Source: an uncultured Eubacteriales bacterium
GTDB lineage: Bacteria > Bacillota > Clostridia > Lachnospirales > Lachnospiraceae
Direction: 5' to 3'
Assembly (NCBI GenBank): GCA_900314525.1
Contig: OMVN01000005.1
Span: 1 to 64,000 of the forward strand
Length of the DNA: 64,000 nucleotides
Positions within the stretch are counted from its first letter, which is position 1; every line of letters begins with the position of its first letter. Both the position numbers and the translations under genes were made by a program. Below, in pieces: positions 56,287-64,000 of this stretch. The notes beneath the pieces were generated by a model that was not told the DNA's origin, did no database searches, and saw only the letters and a list, made by a program, of their open reading frames with translations.

Positions 56287-59200
56287 GTGGAAGAAAAAAA
56301 CTTTTTGGATGTATTTACAGAATTAAAAAATGATAAGTTTATATCCTCATCATTTAATGATGTTTTAGTAAAGAGAATTGTAAATAATAAATCGAAAAAC
56401 CTTATAAGGGTATATATAAAAAGTTCCAGGTTAATACATAAAAATGACATTTATAAGGCAGAGATTGCCATATCACGATTATTAGGCGGGATTAGAGTTA
56501 AAATTATAGAAAGTTTTAATCTGTCCAGCCAGTATAATAGCGAAAATCTGTTTAATATGTATAAGGACAGTATTTTTATAGAATTAAATAATCATAGTCC
56601 TCTTGAATACAGTATGCTTAAGAAAGCCAGAATATCGTTTAATGATGATATTATGATGGTAAAAATGGATGATTCAATTATTTCAGAGGAGAAATCAAAA
56701 GAATTAAAACGAATTTTGGAGAAAATATTTAACGAAAGATGTGGCGTCATTACAGAGGTCAGATTCGATTTTGTAGAAAATAACAAAAGAAAATTCAAAG
56801 AATATAATGAAATTAAGCTTAAACAAGAAGTTGAGGCTATTGTTTCGAATATAACATATGACATAAAAGACATTGGAACTAATGAGGAGACTAAATCATC
56901 AGTAAATTCCGCTTCACAGACATCAAAATCCGATAATAGCAGAAATGATAACTTTGTTAAACAGGGTGCTAGAAAGTCTTACTCCAAACCATTTAAGAGT
57001 TCTGATAACCCAGATGTTATATATGGAAGGTATTTTGATGGACAATCTATAGACATTAGTGAAATTCAGGGAGATATGGGTGATGTCATAGTACGTGGAC
57101 AGATAATTGATATTGAACAACGTGAAATAAGGGGAGAAAAGACAATTGTAAGTACTGTAATTACAGATTTTACAGATTCCATCGTTGTAAAATTCTTTAT
57201 GCAGAATGATAAACTAGATGAATTGTTTGCTAACGTGAAAGTAGGTGCTTTTATTAAAGTAAGTGGTCCTGCCAGATATGATAAATTTGACAATGATATA
57301 AGTATAAGTTCTGTTTATGGTGCAATTAAAATTAATGATTTTACAGTGAAAAGGGTAGATACAAGTCCTGAAAAACGTGTTGAACTACATTGTCATACTA
57401 AACTCAGTGACATGGATGGTGTAGCTGATGTAAAAGACCTTATAAAAAGAGCAAAAGACTGGGGACATACATCCCTTGCTATTACTGACCACGGAGTAGT
57501 TCAGGGATTTACGGAAGCCTGGCATGCATTACAGAAATTAGAGGGTAAATTCAGTTTTAAGGAACCTTTTGATTTCAAGATGATATATGGTGTTGAAGCT
57601 TACTTGGTAGATGATTTAAAGAAAGTTGTAACAAATTCTGCCGGACAGTCTTTGAATTCTTCGTATGTTATTTTTGACTTGGAAACCACAGGTTTTAGTC
57701 CAGAACTAAATAATATTATTGAAATTGGTGCGGTAAAGGTTAAAGATGGTAAGATAATAGACAGGTTTTCTGCTTTTGTAAATCCAAAGGAACCTATTCC
57801 ATTCAGGATAGAACAACTTACAGGTATAAATGATGGTATGGTTATTAATGCACCTGGAATTGAAACTGTTCTACCAGAATTTCTTGATTTTTCAAAAGAC
57901 TGCGTAATGGTTGCGCATAATGCTGATTTTGATACTAGTTTTATAATAAAAAAGGCCCATTTGCTTGGTTTAAAACCAGAATTTACAATTGTAGATACTG
58001 TTTCTATGGCAAGAATACTCCTTCCACAGTTAAACAGATTCAAACTTGATACAGTTGCTAAAGCACTTAATATCTCTCTTGAAAATCATCACAGGGCTGT
58101 TGATGATGCTGAATGCACTGCATATATTTTCTTGAAATTTGCGGAAATGCTTAAAACAATGGACGTGTATGATCTAGATGGTCTTAATAATATGGCTGAT
58201 AGCAAGGAAGAGAGAATAATGAAACTTCCAACTCATCACGCTATTATTATTGCATTAAATGAAGTTGGACGAGTACATTTGTATGAACTGGTATCTAATT
58301 CTAATATTAAATATTATCATAAACAGCCAAGAATCCCTAAGAGTGACTTTTTAAAACATCGAGAAGGTCTGATAATTGGCTCTGCATGTGAAGCGGGAGA
58401 ACTTTATCAGGCAATAATAGGAGGAAGAAGTGACGAGGAAATTGCCAGACTTGTAGAGTTTTATGACTATCTGGAAATTCAGCCAATTGGAAATAATGAA
58501 TTTATGTTAGAGAGTGATAAATTTGCTCAGACAACAAAAGAGGATTTACAGGAAATAAACAGAAAAATAGTAAAGCTGGGAGAACAGTTTAATAAAATGG
58601 TTGTTGCAACCTGTGACGTGCATTTTCTTGACCCTCAGGATGAGGTTTACAGAAGAATTATTATGGCAAATAAAGGATTTGATGATGCAGATAAACAGGC
58701 ACCATTATACTTAAGGACTACGGATGAAATGCTTGAAGAGTTTAAATATCTCGGTTCTGACAAAGCCTATGAGGTTGTTGTAACAAACACGAATAAAATT
58801 GCAGATATGGTTGAAAATATGTTTCCTGTATGTCCAGATAAATGTCCTCCAGTTATTGAAAATTCGGATCAGATTCTAAGAGATATCTGTTACAATACAG
58901 CACATTCTATGTACGGAGAAGAACTTCCTGAAATTGTTACAAATCGACTGGAAAAAGAACTTAATTCAATTATTTCTAATGGTTTTGCCGTTATGTACAT
59001 TATTGCTCAGAAACTTGTATGGAAATCAAATGAAGATGGATATCTTGTAGGATCACGAGGTTCTGTAGGATCATCTTTTGTTGCTACTATGGCTGGTATT
59101 ACTGAAGTAAATCCACTGAGTCCCCATTACTATTGCAAAAAATGTCATTTTTATGATTTTGATTCAGATGAAGTGAAATCATATGGTGGAGGGTCTGGTT

Positions 59201-60747
59201 GTGATATGCCAGATAGAAAATGCCCTAATTGTGGCGAAGAACTTACAAAGGCTGGTTTCGACATTCCGTTTGAAACATTCCTGGGATTTAAAGGAAATAA
59301 GGAGCCCGATATTGATCTAAACTTCTCTGGAGAGTACCAGAGCAAAGCTCATGAATATACAGAAGTAATATTTGGAAAAGGACAGACATTTAGGGCTGGT
59401 ACAATTGGTACTGTTGCTGAAAAAACAGCAGCTGGTTTTGTTTTGAAATATTGTGAGAAAAGAGATATAAAAAAGAGAAGATGCGAAGTAACTAGAATCG
59501 CAAAAGGCTGTACAGGGGTAAGACGTACTACAGGTCAGCATCCTGGTGGTATTATTGTTCTTCCAATCGGTCATAATATTAATACATTTACTCCAATACA
59601 ACACCCTGCTAATGATATGACAACCAAGACTGTTACAACACATTTTGATTATCATTCAATAGATCATAATCTTCTTAAACTTGATATTCTCGGACATGAT
59701 GATCCTACTATGATAAGAATGTTAGAGGATCTTACAGGAATAAATGCAAAAGATATTCCTCTCGATAATAAAGAAGTTATGTCTTTGTTTGCAGGTACTG
59801 ATGCACTTCTTATAAAACCTGAAGATATTGGAGGATGTCAGCTTGGATCCCTGGGTATACCAGAATTTGGTACAGACTTCGTTATTCAGATGCTTATGGA
59901 TACCAAACCTAAGACTTTCTCCGATTTAGTTCGTATTTCAGGTCTTTCTCATGGAACTGATGTGTGGTTGAATAATGCACAGTATTATATAAGTACTGGA
60001 GATGCAACTATTTCTACTGCAATCTGTACCCGTGATGATATCATGATTTATCTGATTTCTAAAGGTCTTGAGTCAGAGCAGTCATTTACTATAATGGAAT
60101 CAGTCAGAAAAGGAAAGGGTCTAAAGCCTGAATGGATTGAGGAAATGAAGAAACATGATGTACCTGACTGGTATATTGAATCATGTAAGAAGATTAAGTA
60201 TATGTTCCCTAAAGCACATGCAGCCGCATATGTTATGATGGCATACAGAATTGCATATTTTAAGGTGTTTTATCCTCTGGCTTATTATGCAGCATATTTC
60301 AGTATCAGAGCAAAGGCATTTGATTATGCTCATATGTGTATGGGTAGAGAACGTCTAGAATACTATATTGCCGATTTTAAAAAGAGAAAAGAAACTGGAG
60401 AGCTCTCAAATAAAGAAGAAGATATGCTTAGTGATATGCATCTTGTTCAGGAGATGTACGCAAGGGGACTAGAATTTGCAAAGATAGATTTGTATAAAGC
60501 AGCTGCTCATAAGTTTCTGATTATAGATGGAAAACTTATGCCTGCTTTTAGTACAATTGATGGAATGGGGGACAAAGCTGCAGAAATGTTAGTTGATGCC
60601 GCAGCTAATGGAAGATTTTTGTCAAAAGATGATTTAAGAAACAGGTCTAAGTTAAGCAAAACACTTATTGATACAATGACTGATCTTAAAATAATCGACG
60701 ATTTGCCACAATCAGATCAGATCTCATTATTTGATCTGATAAGCTAG
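56287..60747 (+). CDS. polC: DNA polymerase III alpha subunit, PolC type
   Basis: Main replicative polymerase of low-GC Gram-positives. The 1486-residue protein has, in order, an N-terminal domain, an OB-like domain (about 245-355), the PHP domain split around the exonuclease (RVELHCHTKLSDMDG near 365), a 3'-5' exonuclease (VIFDLETTGF near 461), a zinc-binding part (CKKC and CPNC, about 950-985) and the polymerase core (PDIDLNFSGEY near 1008). The start is GTG 56287 with AAAGGT upstream. Length and order fit the family. Confidence 0.98.
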   Translation: MEEKNFLDVFTELKNDKFISSSFNDVLVKRIVNNKSKNLIRVYIKSSRLIHKNDIYKAEIAISRLLGGIRVKIIESFNLSSQYNSENLFNMYKDSIFIELNNHSPLEYSMLKKARISFNDDIMMVKMDDSIISEEKSKELKRILEKIFNERCGVITEVRFDFVENNKRKFKEYNEIKLKQEVEAIVSNITYDIKDIGTNEETKSSVNSASQTSKSDNSRNDNFVKQGARKSYSKPFKSSDNPDVIYGRYFDGQSIDISEIQGDMGDVIVRGQIIDIEQREIRGEKTIVSTVITDFTDSIVVKFFMQNDKLDELFANVKVGAFIKVSGPARYDKFDNDISISSVYGAIKINDFTVKRVDTSPEKRVELHCHTKLSDMDGVADVKDLIKRAKDWGHTSLAITDHGVVQGFTEAWHALQKLEGKFSFKEPFDFKMIYGVEAYLVDDLKKVVTNSAGQSLNSSYVIFDLETTGFSPELNNIIEIGAVKVKDGKIIDRFSAFVNPKEPIPFRIEQLTGINDGMVINAPGIETVLPEFLDFSKDCVMVAHNADFDTSFIIKKAHLLGLKPEFTIVDTVSMARILLPQLNRFKLDTVAKALNISLENHHRAVDDAECTAYIFLKFAEMLKTMDVYDLDGLNNMADSKEERIMKLPTHHAIIIALNEVGRVHLYELVSNSNIKYYHKQPRIPKSDFLKHREGLIIGSACEAGELYQAIIGGRSDEEIARLVEFYDYLEIQPIGNNEFMLESDKFAQTTKEDLQEINRKIVKLGEQFNKMVVATCDVHFLDPQDEVYRRIIMANKGFDDADKQAPLYLRTTDEMLEEFKYLGSDKAYEVVVTNTNKIADMVENMFPVCPDKCPPVIENSDQILRDICYNTAHSMYGEELPEIVTNRLEKELNSIISNGFAVMYIIAQKLVWKSNEDGYLVGSRGSVGSSFVATMAGITEVNPLSPHYYCKKCHFYDFDSDEVKSYGGGSGCDMPDRKCPNCGEELTKAGFDIPFETFLGFKGNKEPDIDLNFSGEYQSKAHEYTEVIFGKGQTFRAGTIGTVAEKTAAGFVLKYCEKRDIKKRRCEVTRIAKGCTGVRRTTGQHPGGIIVLPIGHNINTFTPIQHPANDMTTKTVTTHFDYHSIDHNLLKLDILGHDDPTMIRMLEDLTGINAKDIPLDNKEVMSLFAGTDALLIKPEDIGGCQLGSLGIPEFGTDFVIQMLMDTKPKTFSDLVRISGLSHGTDVWLNNAQYYISTGDATISTAICTRDDIMIYLISKGLESEQSFTIMESVRKGKGLKPEWIEEMKKHDVPDWYIESCKKIKYMFPKAHAAAYVMMAYRIAYFKVFYPLAYYAAYFSIRAKAFDYAHMCMGRERLEYYIADFKKRKETGELSNKEEDMLSDMHLVQEMYARGLEFAKIDLYKAAAHKFLIIDGKLMPAFSTIDGMGDKAAEMLVDAAANGRFLSKDDLRNRSKLSKTLIDTMTDLKIIDDLPQSDQISLFDLIS

Positions 60748-60769
60748 AAATGTCAGGAGTGTTTTTATT

Positions 60770-61531
60770 ATGGTAATTAAATATTTTATGATACTAGGTT
60801 TTTTGTTTTTTATTGGAAGCCTGACAGGGTGGGGGCTGGAAGTTTTTTACAGACGTTTTTTTTCGGCAGCTAATCCTGAGAGAAAATGGATTAATCCAGG
60901 ATTTTTGACAGGACCATACCTGCCGCTATATGGATTTAGTTTATGTGCATTGTACATACTTGCACACCTAAAAACAGATTTTATTAATAACAGATTTCTG
61001 GCAAAATTAGTACTGTTTATTTTTATGGCTGTTGTTGTTACTGTTATTGAATTTATTGCTGGACTTATATTTATCAGGAAAATGAAGATAAAACTGTGGG
61101 ATTATGACAATGAATGGGGTAATATACTTGGAATTATATGTCCTAAATACACTTTTTTCTGGGCGTTACTAAGTGCAATTTATTATTTTCTTATTCATCC
61201 ACATATTCTCAGTTCGTTATCTTGGTTGGCAAGACATTTAGGTTTTTGCTTTGTAATGGGATTTTTCTACGGAGTGTTTGCTATTGATGTTTGGTATTCA
61301 ATGAATATGCTTAGTAGAATTAAGAAATTTGCAGACGATAACCAGATTATTGTAAGATATGAATACTTAAAGTCATCAATTAGAGCGAGAAGTGATGAAC
61401 TTAAGGAGAGGAGCAGTTTCTTTTTTGCATTTGTATCGGAAAAGGTTCCACTTGCAGATAACCTGAAAATATATTTGGAAAAAGAGCAGCAGAGATTTGA
61501 AAAATTAAAAGATAATCTTTCTAGAAAATAA
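60770..61531 (+). CDS. CmpB-type putative ABC-transporter membrane protein
   Basis: A 253-residue membrane protein of the family called putative ABC transporter type IV (CmpB). It has about five helices. Typical segments are FIGSLTGWGLEVFYRRFF and KWINPGFLTGPYLPLYGFS near the N-terminus. No ATPase partner is nearby, and the family's role is not established. It starts 22 bp after polC and ends at a strong terminator shared with the convergent PBP gene. Confidence 0.75.
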   Translation: MVIKYFMILGFLFFIGSLTGWGLEVFYRRFFSAANPERKWINPGFLTGPYLPLYGFSLCALYILAHLKTDFINNRFLAKLVLFIFMAVVVTVIEFIAGLIFIRKMKIKLWDYDNEWGNILGIICPKYTFFWALLSAIYYFLIHPHILSSLSWLARHLGFCFVMGFFYGVFAIDVWYSMNMLSRIKKFADDNQIIVRYEYLKSSIRARSDELKERSSFFFAFVSEKVPLADNLKIYLEKEQQRFEKLKDNLSRK

Positions 61532-61568
61532 ATTAATATATATAAGATATAATTGTTAATTGCAAAAA

Positions 61569-61602
61569 AAAAGAAGGTCTCTTATTGAGACCTTCTTTTT
61601 TT
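61569..61602. terminator. bidirectional terminator between CmpB-type and PBP genes
   Basis: An 11-bp stem (AAGAAGGTCTC / GAGACCTTCTT) with a 5-nt loop; A-run on the left and T-run on the right make it work in both directions. Confidence 0.92.
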
Positions 61603-61612
61603 AGTACAGGAA

Positions 61613-64000
61613 TTATTGACCTTCCTGTGTATTGTTTTGATTTGATTTGCTATCTTTTTCTTTATTTGCAGGCTTTGGATTTTTTGATCCACCATGAACA
61701 TTACAGTAAGCAGTTGGAACAGTACCATTTGCAAAGTAATCAGTTACTATAGGACATCCAGAAAGTGCAAGTTTACCTGTTGATGCACATACCTGTTTTT
61801 CAACAACACTGTCTGGTTTTGGAAAACCTTTATCTTCCGTGTAACCTTTCTCGGCATCAATTCTTGTCATAATCTTACTCCATAACTTCTCGTGAACTGT
61901 ACCATAGTTTGTTAACGGAGAATTCTCATCATACCCAAGCCAGATAGCAGCAGTAAGATATGGTGTATATCCAGCAAACCATAAGTCATTATCGTCCTGA
62001 GTTGTACCGGTTTTTCCAGCTACACTCATTCCATTTACTGCACATGCTTTACCAGTACCCTTTGTAACGACATCCTGCATTGCGTTAGTTAATAGCCAAG
62101 CAGTGGAATCTTTTAAAACCTGTCTTGTAGCAGGAGCAGCTTCTAGTAATACTTTGCCATTGTGATCTAAAACTTTTGAGTAATAAACAGGCTCAGTATA
62201 ATTTCCATCATTTGCGATTGTAGCATATGCTGCACACAATTCAATATTCTTTACACCGTGTGTAATACCACCAAGTGCAAGAGGCTGATTTATATCACTT
62301 ACAACAGTTCCGTCAGCAAGCGTTTCGCTGTCTACAACAGTTGAAATACCAAAGTTTTGTACATATTGGAAACCAAGTTCTGGTGTAATTTCTGTAAGAA
62401 GTTTAACTGTTACAACGTTCATAGAATCGTAAATACCTTGTCTGAGCGTAGAAGCACCTCTGTAACTTTCTCCCCACCAGTTCTTTACTGGACGTCCATT
62501 GTCATATTTAAATGGTGCATCAACAATAGTAGAAGAGAGTGTATATCCTGCTGAATCCAGGGCAGGAGCATAAGCTGCTAATACTTTAAAACAAGAACCT
62601 GGCTGCCTTGTTGTATTTGCTGCTCTGTTAAGAGTAAGACTTCCAGTTTTTTCACCTCGTCCGCCGACCATTGCTTTTACATAACCTGTTCTCTGGTCCA
62701 TTACAGTAAATGAAGACTGAGGCTGAATTGTATATTCTTTGTTTTCGTCAAGTTCAACATCGCCTTCCTTTAAATATTCCTGTTTAAATTTAAGGATATC
62801 TGCTTCGCAGTTATCAGTATTTCTGAAAATTAATTTATATCCTGGATTGTTTAAAATAACTTTGTTGTAATATTCAAGATCAACGTCTGAATAATTCTGT
62901 ACAGTTCCGTCTGCTTTCTGAATTGACCATGCCCAGTTCAGAGAATACGAAATAGGTATAGGATAATTAGAAGGATCATTTATTTCCTGATCACAAATTG
63001 CCTGTATTGTAGAATCCTGTGTGGTGTAAATACTTAATCCGCCACCAAATAATACATTGTAAGCCTGTGTTTGTGTATAACCTTTCTGTTCCTGTAAATC
63101 CTGCATTATCTCTTCAATCAGTTCGTCTTCAAAATAAGTATAAGGAGAAGATTCTGTCTGAGTCTGTACATTAACTGACTGTATTCTAGAATAAACATCA
63201 TCGTTAATTGCTTCTTCATATTCTGCTTCAGTAATATGTCCATTTTTTTTCATATTTCTTAAAACTTTAGCTCTTCTGACAGCATTTTTGTCAGGGTGTG
63301 TAATTGGATTTAACTGGGTAGGACTTTGAGTAATAGCAGCTATGCAGGCACTTTCTGAAATGTTTAATTCAGAGGCGTTCTTGTTGAAATATCTTTTTGC
63401 AGCTGACTGTACTCCTAGACAGTTAGAACCAAGGTTAATTGTATTTAAATAACTCTGAAGTATATTTAATTTGGTTGTTGTCTTTTCAAGCTGAAGAGCA
63501 AGATACTGTTCCTGGAACTTTCTTTTGAAAAGTGATCCGTATGATGATTCCTGGCCTCCGTTTTCAAATACATTATTTTTCAGAATCTGCTGTGTGATAG
63601 TACTGGCACCTTCAGAAAAATTTTTGTTTTTAATTGCAACAAAACCAGCACGGATAATACCTTTCAAGTCTATTCCGTTATGTTCCATAAATCTTTCATC
63701 CTCGATGTCGATGAAAGCATACTGAAGACATTTTGGCATTTCTTCAATAGAAATTTCCTGTCTGTTTGCACCTGACTTTAATAGAGTTGTCATCAGATTG
63801 CCATCGCTGTCATAAACATTTGTAGAATAACCCGTTGGAGTTACGTTTAATGTTTCGATGTCTGGGGCAGAATTAATCATGCCCTTCAGCATTCCAATAC
63901 CAGTAAATCCTATAATTACAAATATAAGAAGTATTAGATACAGTGAGAATTTCAGACATCCCATGAAAAATCCTGTAATACGTTTTGACTTCTTGGATTT
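61613..64000 (-). CDS. class A penicillin-binding protein (PBP1A-like), 5' end missing
   Basis: Bifunctional peptidoglycan glycosyltransferase and transpeptidase. After a membrane anchor come the glycosyltransferase motifs EDERFMEHNGID and GASTITQQILKN, then the transpeptidase with SxxK in PGSCFK (about 458 residues from ATG 63964) and KTGTTQDD (near 651). The tail is Lys/Asn-rich. The frame stays open upstream of ATG 63964 to the window edge, coding basic residues (KKSKRITGFF), which is normal for the cytoplasmic N-terminus of this family. So the true start is probably beyond 64000 and this entry is partial. Confidence 0.93.
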   Translation of the reverse strand, partial: KSKKSKRITGFFMGCLKFSLYLILLIFVIIGFTGIGMLKGMINSAPDIETLNVTPTGYSTNVYDSDGNLMTTLLKSGANRQEISIEEMPKCLQYAFIDIEDERFMEHNGIDLKGIIRAGFVAIKNKNFSEGASTITQQILKNNVFENGGQESSYGSLFKRKFQEQYLALQLEKTTTKLNILQSYLNTINLGSNCLGVQSAAKRYFNKNASELNISESACIAAITQSPTQLNPITHPDKNAVRRAKVLRNMKKNGHITEAEYEEAINDDVYSRIQSVNVQTQTESSPYTYFEDELIEEIMQDLQEQKGYTQTQAYNVLFGGGLSIYTTQDSTIQAICDQEINDPSNYPIPISYSLNWAWSIQKADGTVQNYSDVDLEYYNKVILNNPGYKLIFRNTDNCEADILKFKQEYLKEGDVELDENKEYTIQPQSSFTVMDQRTGYVKAMVGGRGEKTGSLTLNRAANTTRQPGSCFKVLAAYAPALDSAGYTLSSTIVDAPFKYDNGRPVKNWWGESYRGASTLRQGIYDSMNVVTVKLLTEITPELGFQYVQNFGISTVVDSETLADGTVVSDINQPLALGGITHGVKNIELCAAYATIANDGNYTEPVYYSKVLDHNGKVLLEAAPATRQVLKDSTAWLLTNAMQDVVTKGTGKACAVNGMSVAGKTGTTQDDNDLWFAGYTPYLTAAIWLGYDENSPLTNYGTVHEKLWSKIMTRIDAEKGYTEDKGFPKPDSVVEKQVCASTGKLALSGCPIVTDYFANGTVPTAYCNVHGGSKNPKPANKEKDSKSNQNNTQEGQ

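Noticed and set aside
1-64000. Insertion sequences, prophage, integrase, toxin-antitoxin or defence genes
   Set aside because: No transposase, integrase, phage structural or known defence motif was found in any frame I read; the accessory regions consist of signalling, export and hydrolase genes.

Overview
The window is AT-rich chromosomal DNA, roughly one third G+C by eye, from a low-GC Gram-positive bacterium. It is most likely an anaerobic Clostridia member of the Lachnospiraceae type. Reasons: PolC-type DNA polymerase III, RNase Y, a FabK-based type II fatty-acid operon ending in a MarR regulator, the pyrH-frr-uppS-cdsA-dxr-rseP-ispG-polC order, strong AGGAGG ribosome sites, a GAAC-N4-GTTC SOS box, ECF transporter S components and plant-polysaccharide genes (GH5 cellulase, CBM25/26-like modules). 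No species can be named from sequence alone.

Layout. 1-1.9 kb: two lipoprotein-type genes, the second broken. 2.0-5.25 kb: a membrane-lipid operon (PAP2 phosphatase, flippase-like protein, PssA, Psd), convergent with an ECF S component. 5.9-8.3 kb: CtpE-like P-type ATPase. 8.4-10.3 kb: rpsB-tsf behind a structured leader. 10.5-14.5 kb: iron alcohol dehydrogenase with a coupled miniprotein ORF, DEAD-box helicase, long-form RsmH. 14.6-16.1 kb: three consecutive decayed genes (AraC/HD fusion, HAD phosphatase, LysE exporter). 16.2-20.8 kb: PNPOx-like protein, phosphoesterase, MBOAT/SGNH O-acylation pair, one unrecognised conserved gene. 20.8-31.5 kb: complete acetyl-CoA carboxylase plus FAS-II operon (acpP-accBCDA-fabH-fabK-NMO-fabD-fabG-fabF-fabZ-marR). 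31.5-41.3 kb: accessory block with a decayed 7TM/GGDEF/HD-GYP/PAS/GGDEF protein, an SpoVK-like AAA+ ATPase, a decayed papain-like protease with two starch-binding-type modules, a DNA-alkylation repair protein, an ECF S component, a small membrane protein and a GH5 cellulase that has lost its signal peptide frame. 41.4-43.9 kb: SDR, MCP and tRNA-Leu(CAG). 44-64 kb: housekeeping (aroD, aroK, efp, recA-recX, rny, pyrH-frr-uppS-cdsA-dxr-rseP-ispG-polC, a CmpB-type membrane protein, and a PBP1A that runs off the right edge).

The most notable overall pattern is selective gene decay. At least seven accessory genes carry single-base homopolymer indels, in-frame stops or internal deletions, while about 45 kb of housekeeping sequence shows none. 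I saw no insertion sequence, prophage, CRISPR array or clearly new defence or mobile system. The best candidates for new biology are unusual architectures (AraC fused to a RelA/SpoT-type HD domain, a cysteine protease with starch-binding modules, a double c-di-GMP enzyme) and several structured mRNA leaders (rpsB, recA, rny).
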